Below are positions 10,901 through 18,114 of a DNA stretch of 64,000 bases, one piece after another. The stretch's first letter is position 1. Each line of letters opens with the position of its first letter. The notes under the pieces were generated by a model. The model was given only the letters and a program-made list of their open reading frames with translations, was not told the origin of the DNA and made no database searches. A program made the translations under genes and the position numbers. Source of the DNA: Leptospiraceae bacterium (GTDB taxonomy: Bacteria > Spirochaetota > Leptospiria > Leptospirales > Leptospiraceae); NCBI GenBank assembly GCA_016708435.1, contig JADJFV010000032.1:57501-121500 (forward strand), in the 5' to 3' direction.

Positions 10901-10926
10901 ACTAATAAACTCATTTTATCAAACAT
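7909..10926 (-). CDS. MASE1-PAS-PAS-GGDEF-EAL cyclic-di-GMP protein
   Basis: This 1005-residue membrane protein makes or breaks cyclic di-GMP. Residues about 20-300 form a MASE1 sensor with roughly eight membrane helices. Two PAS domains follow (about 315-430 and 440-555). The diguanylate cyclase domain has an intact GGDEF at 644-648 and a product-inhibition I-site RxxD at 635-638. The phosphodiesterase domain has EAL at 774-776, DDFGTGYSS and AEGVET. Both active sites look complete, so either activity is possible, with switching probably set by the MASE1 and PAS ligands. It is a single gene with no coupled partner. Confidence 0.93.
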   Translation of the reverse strand: MFDKMSLLVLMQNFFNLSQRSKVFLQILVVAVSYFFAGMLGLQIASVGSHISLFWAPTGIAIAGLLRFGTITGIGIWIASFFVNYLIGSSILLSLVIASGNTLGPLAAVYFLKKLRFRISLERRKDLLLYVLIVTIAMAINASVGSISLFLFGVLDYSKLSEAWLCWWLGDAVGAMVAGLPFVSYSGKRVLRELKGWKGVENLFVLALLFLCGALLFGIPPFVIISIPVFLFASFILVSWLGLRSGVTISSFATLLTSVIGAWATANGSGPFVQAGIYSGLGLLWGYMTAMTILSVLISALVSELSSSDLLLTDLSDQVPGVIYQFKMDLEGNRSFPFLSQGFEGIFGFSPESVQEDAGLFFEVVYPEDLKIIEDTMKSSSFMQTPFRIEFRISSTKRELVWLEAQGIPEMLKDGSILWNGHISDISVRKQAEKTLRENEEKLYGLFSLSPIGIALTDMNGKYHEFNDAFRLITGYTEDELNQLDYWKLTPEKYKDMELLQLKSLSETRKYGPYEKEYLRKDGILVPIRLRGVLLTGKDGQEYIWSLVEDITNQKDQQHRLEIMAHYDALTQLPNRILLAERLQEAMLHTISSEKLLAICYLDLDEFKPINDQFGHEAGDRFLIEVARRLRQLLREADTVARLGGDEFVLLFTNLQSIEEGEELLSNLLKEISFKYSLKENLLETSVTASIGVTFFPNDRVDADGLIRHADQAMYFAKQAGKNRFHIFDSELDRHFRVKYEAIARIRIALERNEFQLYYQPKVNMRTGKVVGAEALIRWMHPQRGIVPPLEFLPVIENSEFSISLGEWVINEGLRQMNEWAANGIMLPVSVNISAKHLQHKSFLGRLSEFLKKYPNVSANQLELEILETSALEDIARVCTLIEECKQMGVLFALDDFGTGYSSLTYLKRLSTEVLKIDQSFVRDMLTDKEDKAIVQGVIGLAKAFHRKVIAEGVETIEQGILLLEMGCDLAQGYGIARPMPAKDFALWVNAYKPEPKWNISPINI

Positions 10927-11094
10927 CTATTTCATTTTGCAGATAAGAACATTTATCCACAAAGTAATGCTTTTTTTTTCTACTTACCATGCAACTCATT
11001 CTTTAATTTTAAGTTGTAAACTTCGAGTTTCAAGTCTTTTTTATTTTCCGAACTGTGAAGCAATGTAAAAGCATTGCCACAGAACTCGAAATAC

Positions 11095-11188
11095 ACTCAA
11101 GTCAGACTGGTTTTCGGAAGTTGTCATCCTGAGCATAGATTCGGACAAGCTCATTATGACAGTTTTCGAAAACCACTCTACCTTGAGT
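11095..11188. repeat. 94-bp imperfect palindrome
   Basis: The left arm (ACTCAAG..AGACTGGTTTTCG, then TGTCATCCTGAGC) is matched in reverse by GCTCATTATGACA, CGAAAACCACTCT and CTTGAGT. The loop is only about 10 bases around position 11141. It looks like a small non-autonomous element or a REP-type hairpin. A relative with the TGTCATTCC motif occurs at 51109-51217. Confidence 0.75.
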
Positions 11189-11210
11189 ATAAAATAGGAT
11201 TCCATTAAAC

Positions 11211-11373
11211 GGGTCAACCTTTACTTAGTAGGTAAAAATACATGTTCTAAGAATATGAATTAAAAATTTTAATCTTGTCCATCTTGTAAATCATGTCTAG
11301 AAGAGTTTTTAGACAGGATTTACAAGATTCACAGGATTTTGTAAAACTTTACCTACTCAACAAAGGTAGACCC
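11211..11373. repeat. 163-bp nested palindrome
   Basis: The outer arms pair GGGTC.ACCTTT..TTAGTAGGTAAA with TTTACCTACTCAACAAAGGT.GACCC. The inner arms (11271-11298 and 11311-11338) pair AATCTTGTCCATCTTG with CAAGATTCACAGGATT, leaving a loop of about 12 bases. The layered arms suggest a mobile hairpin element or one palindrome inserted in another. Confidence 0.75.
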
Positions 11374-11532
11374 CCATTAAACCCTCTTCGTGAACTTCGT
11401 GTTCTTCGTGGTAAACCCTTTCCCTCCCTCTTCTCTGTGTCTCAGTGCCTCGGTGGCAATTCCAATGATTTTTTTTCTAAAAAAACAAAAACTAAATAGC
11501 AAAAAAAACCTATGCAAAAATAAAATATAAAT

Positions 11533-12615
11533 ATGGGAATTAAAGTTTTAGATAAAATCAAACCGGGTGTAGTATTTGGGGAAGACCTAAAGACATTGTT
11601 TTCAATTTGTAAGTCTGAGGGCTTCGCATTGCCAGCAGTTAATTGTGTGGGAACTGATAGTGTAAACGCTGTCTTGGAAGCTGCCAGAAAAGCAGGCTCT
11701 CCAGTCATCATACAATTTTCCAATGGTGGGGGAAAATTCTTTGCAGGAAAAGCAATTCCTGTAGAAGGCGAGAAAGGTGCCATTTTAGGCTCTATCTCAG
11801 GAGCACAGCATATCCATTTAGTTGCTGAGCATTACGGCGTTCCAGTCGTAGTTCACACTGACCATTGTGCTAAAAAACTTCTACCTTGGGTAGATGGACT
11901 ACTCGATGCAGGCGAAGAGCATTTTAAAAAGACAGGAAAACCACTATTTTCCTCACATATGTTAGATCTTTCCGAAGAGCCTATCGCTGAAAACATCGAA
12001 ATCTGTAAGAAATACCTTGCTAGAATGAGCAAAATGGGAATGTTCTTAGAAATCGAATTAGGTGTAACAGGCGGCGAAGAAGACGGCGTTGACAATTCAG
12101 GTGCATCACAAGATGACCTCTACTCCAAGCCAGAAGAAATCGACTTTGCTTATTCAGAGCTTTTAAAAATCAGCCCGAACTTCACCATTGCGGCTGCCTT
12201 TGGAAACGTTCACGGAGTTTACAAGCCTGGAAACGTGAAACTAACACCTCCAATCTTGAAAAAGGCACAAGACTTTGTAAGCAAAAAATATAACACTACA
12301 GATGCAAGACCAGTTACCTTCGTATTTCACGGTGGATCCGGCTCAAGCAGAGACGAAATCAGAGAAGCAATCAGCTATGGCGTTGTAAAAATGAACATCG
12401 ACACTGACACTCAGTGGGCAACTTGGGAAGGAATCCTCAATTTCTACAAAGAAAAGGAAGGTTATCTCCAAGGTCAATTGGGCAACCCAGAAGGCGAAGA
12501 CAAACCAAACAAAAAATACTACGATCCAAGAGTCTGGTTAAGAAAAGCACAAGAAACTATGATCAAAAGACTTGTAATAGCTTACGAAGACTTAAATTGC
12601 ACAGGTAGAAACTAA
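11533..12615 (+). CDS. fbaA: Class II fructose-bisphosphate aldolase
   Basis: This 360-residue zinc aldolase splits fructose-1,6-bisphosphate into dihydroxyacetone phosphate and glyceraldehyde-3-phosphate in glycolysis, and runs the reverse in gluconeogenesis. Its length matches E. coli FbaA (359). The catalytic aspartate and zinc histidine are D110 and H111 (VHTDHCAKK). The further zinc ligands are E182 in GVTGGEEDGVD, H227 in FGNVHGVYKPG and H266 in VFHGGSGSS. N288 in MNIDTDTQW binds substrate phosphate. This is the class IIA pattern. The gene stands alone between repeat-rich gaps. Confidence 0.97.
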   Translation: MGIKVLDKIKPGVVFGEDLKTLFSICKSEGFALPAVNCVGTDSVNAVLEAARKAGSPVIIQFSNGGGKFFAGKAIPVEGEKGAILGSISGAQHIHLVAEHYGVPVVVHTDHCAKKLLPWVDGLLDAGEEHFKKTGKPLFSSHMLDLSEEPIAENIEICKKYLARMSKMGMFLEIELGVTGGEEDGVDNSGASQDDLYSKPEEIDFAYSELLKISPNFTIAAAFGNVHGVYKPGNVKLTPPILKKAQDFVSKKYNTTDARPVTFVFHGGSGSSRDEIREAISYGVVKMNIDTDTQWATWEGILNFYKEKEGYLQGQLGNPEGEDKPNKKYYDPRVWLRKAQETMIKRLVIAYEDLNCTGRN

Positions 12616-12624
12616 ATTTTAAAC

Positions 12625-12689
12625 TGATTACCACCGATGGCGCAGATATCACCGATATTCGGTGAAGAATCTTACCCATCGGATGGTTT
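12625..12689. repeat. ACCGATGG-type dispersed repeat (copy 1)
   Basis: GATTACCACCGATGG leads into a perfect small palindrome, TCACCGATATTCGGTGA (12649-12665), and ends in CATCGGATGG-TTTT. The same layout recurs at 29171-29228, and a partial one is on the opposite strand near 37785-37815. It sits just after the fbaA stop and might act as a transcript-end hairpin. Confidence 0.55.
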
Positions 12690-12813
12690 TTTATCCGAGG
12701 GAGAATTTTTCTCTTTCACGAAAGACACTTCTTCCGCCTTCCCCAATTCCTGAGTTATCTATTGACAATTTTTCTTCTTATAGAAGTATATAAAAGGAAT
12801 AGTAGGAACTCAA

Positions 12814-13398
12814 ATGGGAAATCTCGCACATAAAAAAATCACTGTATCGGAATACTTTGAAATAGAAAGAAACTCCTTAGAAAAGCACGAATACTATGAG
12901 GGTGAATTATTTGCGATGGCAGGAGCTAAAAAGAAACACAACCTGATCGTGAGTAATTTAATAGCAGCATTGCACGGAAAGTTTAAAGATCGACCCTGTG
13001 TAGTCTATCCATCTGATATGAAAGTAGCGGTAGACAGATACAACCATTACACCTATCCTGATATTTCTATTGTGTGCGGCGAGAGTAAATTTGTAAATGA
13101 TTCGGAAGATTCTCTTACAAACCCAAACGTAATTATGGAAGTATTGTCTGACTCCACTGAAAAATATGATAGAGGTAAAAAATTCCAATCGTATAGAAAT
13201 ATTTCTTCTCTAAAGGAATATGTTTTGGTATCTACAGAGAATAAGAAGGTAGAAGTATTTACGAAATCATCCGAAGGCAAGTGGGTTCTTTCTGAATCAG
13301 ATGAATCGGGTATAATAAAATTATCCTCGATTGAATGTGTTTTACTTTTGGATGATATATATGATAAAGTAGAAATATTGGAAGATGAAAACCGATGA
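12814..13398 (+). CDS. Uma2 family (DUF820) PD-(D/E)XK nuclease
   Basis: The 194-residue protein has the full Uma2 fold: an N-terminal helix (ITVSEYFEIERNS.EKHEYYEGELFAMAGA), HNLIVSNLIAAL, and the nuclease core YPDISIVCG and VIMEVLSDSTEKYDRGKKFQSYR, followed by LKEYVLVS. The aspartate of YPD, the glutamate of MEV and the following lysines would form the metal site. Uma2 proteins are abundant in cyanobacteria and Leptospira but their substrates are unknown. A good ribosome site (AGGAA) precedes ATG 12814. The surroundings are repeats, so this may be a horizontally mobile singleton. Confidence 0.88.
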   Translation: MGNLAHKKITVSEYFEIERNSLEKHEYYEGELFAMAGAKKKHNLIVSNLIAALHGKFKDRPCVVYPSDMKVAVDRYNHYTYPDISIVCGESKFVNDSEDSLTNPNVIMEVLSDSTEKYDRGKKFQSYRNISSLKEYVLVSTENKKVEVFTKSSEGKWVLSESDESGIIKLSSIECVLLLDDIYDKVEILEDENR

Positions 13399-13421
13399 TC
13401 ACTTGCGTTTCTATTACTAAC

Positions 13422-13563
13422 GGGGTTGTGTAAAAACAAAGATTTTAATAAACCACGAAGAGCATGAAGGTCACGAAGGTCAAAATTTCCTAGGAAATTT
13501 TCTCTTTTTCTTCGTGTCCTTCGCGTTCTTCGTGGTAAAAAGAATGCTTTTACACAGTCCCCT
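13422..13563. repeat. 142-bp palindromic element (family A, complete copy)
   Basis: The outer arms GGGG.TGTGTAAAA and TTTTACACAGTCCCC enclose arms built from ACCACGAAGAGCATGAAGG (13452-13478) and CTTCGTGTCCTTCGCG (13510-13536). At the centre is the perfect 20-base palindrome AAAATTTCCTAGGAAATTTT (13482-13501). A right-half copy is at 47101-47148, and arm-only copies are at 14474-14500 and 11388-11417. Confidence 0.8.
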
Positions 13564-13588
13564 ACTTAGTGGCTAATCTTTATTCTCC

Positions 13589-14311
13589 TCAGGCGATTTC
13601 TTTTAGCATTTGCGAATTGTTGGCGAAGGCGATTTTGGAAATGGTGATTAGATCAGAATAGAATTCGTCGAGAGCTTCGATTTTTTCATCTCTGGATTTT
13701 GTGGCGAGGACTGCTTCTGTGTTTTCGCGGTAGAAATTGCTATAGGCAGAGACAGCATTTAAAAAGTCACCTTTGAAGCCGGATAATTTCTTATGGTCGT
13801 AGCTGTAGACTGACATGGCTTGGATTACGCTTTCGTCAGCAAGTGCGTTGTCATAGAAAGTTTAGATTTGGTCGATTAAACCACTGATGGTTTGCTTTTT
13901 GGCTTGGTCGGCTCCGAGTCTGGTTAATTTTTCCGGTTGTTTCTTGAATGCGATTTTTGCAATGCTGACCGCACCCGAGTAATTTTTTTTGGAGACACTA
14001 AAAAGCCTCTCGAATTCTGCATAAGCTTCCGCCTTCTCGCCAAATTCCTTTTGTTGGTGACTGTTTGCTTCTACAGCCTCGTTGTATAATTTTTCAAAAG
14101 AATTGATTTTCTCAGGAGTATAACCAAACACAGCCAATTGCCCCGCGATTTCTGGACTGCTCCTAATATTGTCTAAAGCTCTTTTGTTAATAACTAGACG
14201 TTGTGCGATATTTTGTCTTTGGTATGCCTTAGATTTCGCTTTAGTCTGAGTATCCTCGGTATCGTTCGGCGCTGTCGCCTCGGTGTTAGAATTTTCTTGG
14301 GTTGTAGTCAT
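13589..14311 (-). pseudogene. Helical protein split by one in-frame stop
   Basis: Reading down from ATG 14311 gives 149 residues (MTTTQENSNTEATAPNDTED...) ending at a TAA at 13862-13864. The same frame then continues without another stop to 13589, giving TFYDNALADESVIQA and MSVYSYDHKKLSGF, about 240 codons in all. The two halves look like related helical repeats (KINSFEKLYNEAV; KLSGFKGDFLNAV; AYAEFERLFSVSKK; ALDEFYSDLITISK). I read it as one gene interrupted by a nonsense change or a sequencing error. The family is unknown, and the protein is charged with no signal peptide. A residual 75-residue product from ATG 13816 is possible but unlikely to be the natural form. Confidence 0.75.
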
Positions 14312-14559
14312 GGTTTTCCTCCCTATAACTAAATATTTCTGACATGAGACATATATTTCCTCTATTTTGCAAGTATTTTTTGGTGTATAGTCTATTTTTT
14401 CTTGGAGCTATACAGTTGAAATTTGGGGGAATAAGGAGTTGCAATCTGATGTTAAGTTAAGAAAGAAGAATTAACCACGAAGGGCACGAAGAACACGAAG
14501 CGATGCTCTGAGCTTGCTGAATGTGAAAAGAAGCTGCTGGGAAATTTCGACTCATGGAC

Positions 14560-14748
14560 GAGGTTTATTCATCTCTAGACGATGTTTGTTCATCTCTAGA
14601 CGTGGTTTGTTTGTCTCTAGACGTGGTTTGTTTGTCTTCGATCGGTATTTGTTCGTCCTTAGACTGGCTTTGTTCGCCTCTGGACGGGGTTTGTTCATCT
14701 CTTTATGTAGTTTGTTCACATCTATACGCGCTTTGTTCGCCTCTGGAC
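14560..14748. repeat. 21-bp tandem array, nine units
   Basis: Nine diverged 21-base units follow a consensus like GTGGTTTGTTTGTCTCTAGAC. They are followed by a flank (14749-14799, GGCCTTTGATGAATTTTG then TTCTAAGTTTTGC) that is nearly identical to the flank of a second array at 29241-29513. A plus-strand frame through the array would encode seven-residue LFVSRRG-like repeats. Confidence 0.85.
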
Positions 14749-14808
14749 GGCCTTTGATGAATTTTGATGTTCTAAGTTTTGCTTTTTCGTTCTAGGAATC
14801 CCCCCTGC

Positions 14809-14924
14809 CCCCCTTTGCGAAAGGGGGTAATTGTAATAAGTCACACTTGAAACTATTTCTGCTTATACTGCAAAGAAAACCTTCCCACAAAACCCCCTTT
14901 TGCAAAGGGGGATCAAGGGGGATT
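14809..14924. repeat. CCCCCTTT/AAAGGGGG hairpin pair
   Basis: A perfect hairpin (CCCCCTTT-GCG-AAAGGGGG, 14809-14827) is followed about 65 bases later by a second one (ACCCCCTTTTGCAAAGGGGG, then ATCAAGGGGGATT). This motif is known to be dispersed in many bacterial genomes. No gene function is implied. Confidence 0.6.
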
Positions 14925-14931
14925 CTTACCC

Positions 14932-15121
14932 CTACAAACCTTCCACAATCCAAATCTCCTCCTCCGTCAACCCATACAACTTATACACCATCTCATCAAT
15001 CTCCTTCTCCCATTTGCCTGTATCCGCAGCAGGGTCTTTCTTTTTGGCTTCGATGATTTTCTAGACGAGTTTCTTAAAAGGAAGTTCTTGTTTCTCGGTG
15101 ATTTGTTTGACTGGGATTTTT
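14932..15121 (-). pseudogene. Decayed C-terminus of a type IIG restriction-modification gene
   Basis: Read on the minus strand, this stretch encodes VFFEKIPVKQITEKQELPF, KKLV, a stop at 15061-15063, then KIIEAKKKDPAADTG, KWEKEIDEMVYKLYGLTEEE, IWIVEGL and a stop. That is the characteristic tail of Eco57I/TaqI-specificity type restriction-modification enzymes, where KLVDKIIEAKK would be expected at the stop. The upstream methyltransferase body is absent. The tail overlaps the end of the DUF559 gene in another frame, suggesting insertion into, or replacement of, the old gene. Confidence 0.7.
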
Positions 15122-15502
15122 TCAAAGAATACTTTTCTTAATCACCCTTTCCTGCACTCTTCTTTTTAAATCTATCACCACATCTTCAAAACGATTCAAT
15201 ATCTCTTCATTCGTATATCGCACAACTTCAATTCCATAGCTATTCAAAACTTTTGTCCTATGCTCATCATACTCCTTCGCATCTGCGGATAAGTGTGATT
15301 CTCCGTCAATTTCAACCACGAGTTTTAGTTCATGACAATAAAAATCTACAATATACTCATCAATAGGCTTTTGCCTCAAGAATCTTAATCCATTTAGATT
15401 ATCTTTTGCAAATAGTTGAGACCAAATATTTTTTTCTGCAAGCGTCATGTTCCGTCTTAACTTGCATGCTTTTTCTTTTAAGTTTTTGTTGAATGGTAGC
15501 AC
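15122..15502 (-). CDS. DUF559 (Vsr-like) endonuclease domain protein
   Basis: The complete 126-residue protein shows the DUF559 pattern: NKNLKEKACKLRRNMTLAEK at the N-terminus, FLRQKPIDEYIVDFYCHELK, then LVVEIDGESH and a final YGIEVVRYTNEEIL. The fold is that of very-short-patch-repair and PD-(D/E)XK nucleases, with the acidic residues of DFYC and EIDGE as the likely metal site. Family members are often next to or inside restriction-modification genes. Here remnants of such genes lie on both sides. Its biological role is not established. Confidence 0.85.
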   Translation of the reverse strand: MLPFNKNLKEKACKLRRNMTLAEKNIWSQLFAKDNLNGLRFLRQKPIDEYIVDFYCHELKLVVEIDGESHLSADAKEYDEHRTKVLNSYGIEVVRYTNEEILNRFEDVVIDLKRRVQERVIKKSIL

Positions 15503-15555
15503 TTTTAATCCCCCTGCCCTAAGATGCTATTTTTTTTGAAAATTCCCCCAGTTTT

Positions 15556-15650
15556 TTTAACACAAAGCTCACTAAGTATGCACAAAGAACACTAGGGAAG
15601 ATATTTAACCTTTGTGCACTTTGTGAAACCTTTGTGACCTTTGTGTTAAA
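15556..15650. repeat. Inverted TTAACACAAAG repeat
   Basis: TTTAACACAAAGCTCAC and TGCACAAAG on the left are mirrored by CTTTGTGCACTTTGTG and CCTTTGTGTTAAA on the right, forming a 95-base imperfect palindrome. It is another of the short dispersed hairpin repeats in this window. Confidence 0.65.
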
Positions 15651-15693
15651 TCTTTAGTTGGAAGAATTTCCTTGCTGTGCCACAACAATTTTA

Positions 15694-15771
15694 TCATATT
15701 CCTCCAATCGCCCCCTCCGTCACCCCATACAAACTATACACCATCTCATCCATTTCCGAAAAATCAGCGTT
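15694..15771 (-). pseudogene. Second decayed restriction-modification tail
   Basis: The minus strand reads ADFSEMDEMVYSLYGVTEGA then IGGI and a stop. It aligns with the EIDEMVYKLYGLTEEE tail at 14932-15121, so a second type IIG restriction-modification gene end once lay here. Only about 25 codons are left, ending 25 bases from the next signalling gene. Confidence 0.6.
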
Positions 15772-15796
15772 AGGCGCAGAGAATGTATTTTTTCTA

Positions 15797-17026
15797 TCAA
15801 ACTACAAAAGGTAATTCTATACAAAAATCAATTAGAACTTGGTTATTCTTTTCGATGTAATTTTTTAGATTGGATACTCTGATTTTTCCTTTGTGGTTTT
15901 GAATTATTTTTTCTACATAGCAAAGTCCGAGACCGAAATCCAAAGTTGGAAAAGATTCAAATACATATTTAGAAATTCTAAAGAAGGGTTCAAATATAAT
16001 ATTCTCGTATCCCTGCCCGATTCCATTTTGTTCTTTGGTCTTTGAATCCGGTGAGTTTAAAAAAGAAATTTGAAAGCTTTCATTTATTTTTTCAAATAGA
16101 ATATAAATTTTACTGCCTTGATCCGAAAACTTGAATGCATTGAATAACAATTCTCTCACAGCCTTCTTAAAATAATCAGAATTAATCTGTATTTTTTTTG
16201 TATTCGATGTTTGAATATTTTTTGCTACAGCTACACTATTGCCTCTAACCGATTGATAGGGGATAAGTTCTTTTACAACGTCTTCAATTATTCTGTGCAA
16301 TTCTTGGATAGAAATATGATCTTTAGGCAAATCAACGTTAATCACATACTCAATGTCTCCGATAGTCTGGACTAATTTTTTTGAATACTCTGCATTTTCA
16401 AAAAGTGTATCAAGAACATCCTTTGGAACTGTATATTGATTATCTTCTAATACAGACGCTGACTTGATTAGGTCAACAATTGGATTTAGAGTTCCGAGTC
16501 CGGCACCCTGGATTAGACCTGTGTTAATACTTGTAATCAATCCGCCTTCCATTTTGCTAGAATCTTTTTTAATCAGATTTTCTTTGTATAAATTCCAGTT
16601 CAGTTGGTATTCAATTCGGATTTCTCTTTCTTTCTGTAAGTTTTCACTTATGATTTTAAGTTCCGCAAATTCAAAAGCTTTGCTCACTCTATTTATAAAT
16701 TCCGATGCATTAAATGGCTTAACTATATAATCATGAATCCCAGTTTTAAAAAGCTCCACCACTTTTTTAACTTCTGTCTCAGAGGTGAGCATTATGAAAA
16801 CAGGATGATGACCTGATTGAAATACATTCATCATGAATTCTCTTCCATTCATCTCAGGCATATCTAAATCGGAAATCACAACTAGGGTAGGATTTTCTAA
16901 AAATAAATCCAGTGCTTCTTTTCCATTTGTCGCGCAGATTACTTCGAAGTTTGCTTTTTCCAAAGCAACTCGAATCAATTCTAGCATATTGAGATCATCA
17001 TCTACTGCTATTAGTTTGTTTTTCAT
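15797..17026 (-). CDS. Response regulator fused to a HATPase, no clear phospho-histidine
   Basis: The 409-residue protein has a receiver domain (acid pocket D9-D11, phospho-acceptor D53 in SDLDMPEMNG, lysine in IVKPF). A helical linker and a GHKL ATPase domain follow, with an N-box (RELLFNAFKF), an F-box (IFEPFFRIS) and a final glycine loop (DFGLGL). Between them (about residues 120-240) there is no H-box such as SHELRTPL; the region reads GLIQGAGLGTLNPIVDLIKS. It may be a receiver-controlled ATPase that docks on the neighbouring kinase. It overlaps the upstream REC-kinase gene by four bases (ATGA). Confidence 0.85.
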   Translation of the reverse strand: MKNKLIAVDDDLNMLELIRVALEKANFEVICATNGKEALDLFLENPTLVVISDLDMPEMNGREFMMNVFQSGHHPVFIMLTSETEVKKVVELFKTGIHDYIVKPFNASEFINRVSKAFEFAELKIISENLQKEREIRIEYQLNWNLYKENLIKKDSSKMEGGLITSINTGLIQGAGLGTLNPIVDLIKSASVLEDNQYTVPKDVLDTLFENAEYSKKLVQTIGDIEYVINVDLPKDHISIQELHRIIEDVVKELIPYQSVRGNSVAVAKNIQTSNTKKIQINSDYFKKAVRELLFNAFKFSDQGSKIYILFEKINESFQISFLNSPDSKTKEQNGIGQGYENIIFEPFFRISKYVFESFPTLDFGLGLCYVEKIIQNHKGKIRVSNLKNYIEKNNQVLIDFCIELPFVV

Positions 17027-18114
17027 TTCTTTCCTAGCGGCAAAGTAAAAGTAAACTTACTTCCTTTTCCGAATTCACTTTCTACTCTGATATTTCCATC
17101 TTGCAATTCTACAAATTCTTTACACAAAATAAGTCCAAGCCCAGTTCCTTTTTCTTTATCAGTTCCGGAATCTATTCTAAAGATTTTATCTAAGTTTTTA
17201 GGATTAATCCCTATGCCTGTATCCGTTACAGATATTTCAAAATAGTCTTCTTTCTTTTGTGTGGATACTATTACTTTGCCGTTTGGGTGAGTAAACTTAA
17301 TCGCATTTGTTAAAAGGTTTCGAAGGATTGTCTTTGTCAGGGAATCGTCTGCAAAAACTGTCTCGTCTTCCATACATTCGTTTTCGATTGCGATATTTTT
17401 ATTCAGTGCGTTTCCTTGCACAAGTGGAATTACATTCGCCACTAGACAATTTATCGAAATATTTTGTAGATTAACAGTAATTTTCCCTGTTTGTGATTTT
17501 GCCCACTCCATTAACGTATTAAGCAAATCAAATGCAGATTTTGAAGTAGAAAGAATCATCTCGTTGTATTTCAAAAGCTCAGGGATATCTACATTCGTAT
17601 TCTCAATCAGATCAGCCTCTATGATTTCCGAAAGTCCTATAATGCCAGCGAACGGATTACGCAGATCATGCGCTATGATACTAAAGAATTTATCTTTTGT
17701 GGCATTTAGTTCGACTAATTTTTCACGTGACTGTTTTATTTCAATTTGAGTTGCCACTCGCACAATCAATTCTGCTGTATTAAAAGGTTTTGTAATATAA
17801 TCCACTGCACCGAGTTCAAATCCATGCACTATTTTTTCTGACTCAACCATTGCAGTAAGAAATATCACTGGAATTTCTTTTGTGTCTGGATTTGCTTTTA
17901 GTGTCGCGCATACTTCAAAGCCATCCATTTCCGGCATTTGAATATCGAGTAAAATTAAATCAGGCTCTTCTGTTTTTACTAGTTCGAGAGATTGCTTTCC
18001 TGAAGTTGCGACAGATATACTATATCCCTTGTCTCGAAGAATATTTCCCAATACTTGAATATTCTTCGGTGTATCATCTACAATTAAAATTAAAGGCTTC
18101 TTTGTTGTTTTCAT
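17023..18114 (-). CDS. REC-HisKA-HATPase kinase
   Basis: The 363-residue soluble protein has a receiver domain (D57 in LLDIQMPEMDG) joined to a complete histidine kinase core. The phospho-acceptor is H149 in FFSIIAHDLRNPF, the N-box is LLTNAIKF, and the ATP loops are DTGIGI and GTGLGL. With no sensor or membrane segment, it probably relays phosphate from an upstream kinase. It overlaps its neighbours by four bases on each side, so it belongs to the operon 25045 down to 15797. Its receiver closely resembles that of the HD-GYP protein (KNIQVLGNILRDKGY in both). Confidence 0.92.
   Translation of the reverse strand: MKTTKKPLILIVDDTPKNIQVLGNILRDKGYSISVATSGKQSLELVKTEEPDLILLDIQMPEMDGFEVCATLKANPDTKEIPVIFLTAMVESEKIVHGFELGAVDYITKPFNTAELIVRVATQIEIKQSREKLVELNATKDKFFSIIAHDLRNPFAGIIGLSEIIEADLIENTNVDIPELLKYNEMILSTSKSAFDLLNTLMEWAKSQTGKITVNLQNISINCLVANVIPLVQGNALNKNIAIENECMEDETVFADDSLTKTILRNLLTNAIKFTHPNGKVIVSTQKKEDYFEISVTDTGIGINPKNLDKIFRIDSGTDKEKGTGLGLILCKEFVELQDGNIRVESEFGKGSKFTFTLPLGKK

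Larger units (their letters stand above)
10927..11532. other. Repeat-filled intergenic region
   Basis: About 600 bases lie between the GGDEF-EAL gene and the aldolase gene. They are almost filled by two long palindromes (11095-11188 and 11211-11373), copies of the CTTCGTG repeat (11388-11417) and of the CTCTGTG...GTGG repeat (11433-11459). No convincing gene is present. Confidence 0.7.
14312..14931. other. Repeat-rich intergenic region
   Basis: About 620 bases contain a family A arm (14474-14500), nine 21-bp units (14560-14748) and two C/G hairpins (14809-14827 and 14891-14924). Two plus-strand frames are open across the 21-bp units only because the period is a multiple of three. I find no supported gene. 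Confidence 0.65.

Noticed and set aside
11293..11499. Small plus-strand frame in the aldolase upstream region
   Set aside because: It is made entirely of dispersed repeats (palindrome arm and CTTCGTG motifs).
14514..14795. Plus-strand frame over the first 21-bp array
   Set aside because: Same explanation; only the conserved end of this frame in both arrays keeps it from being dismissed entirely.
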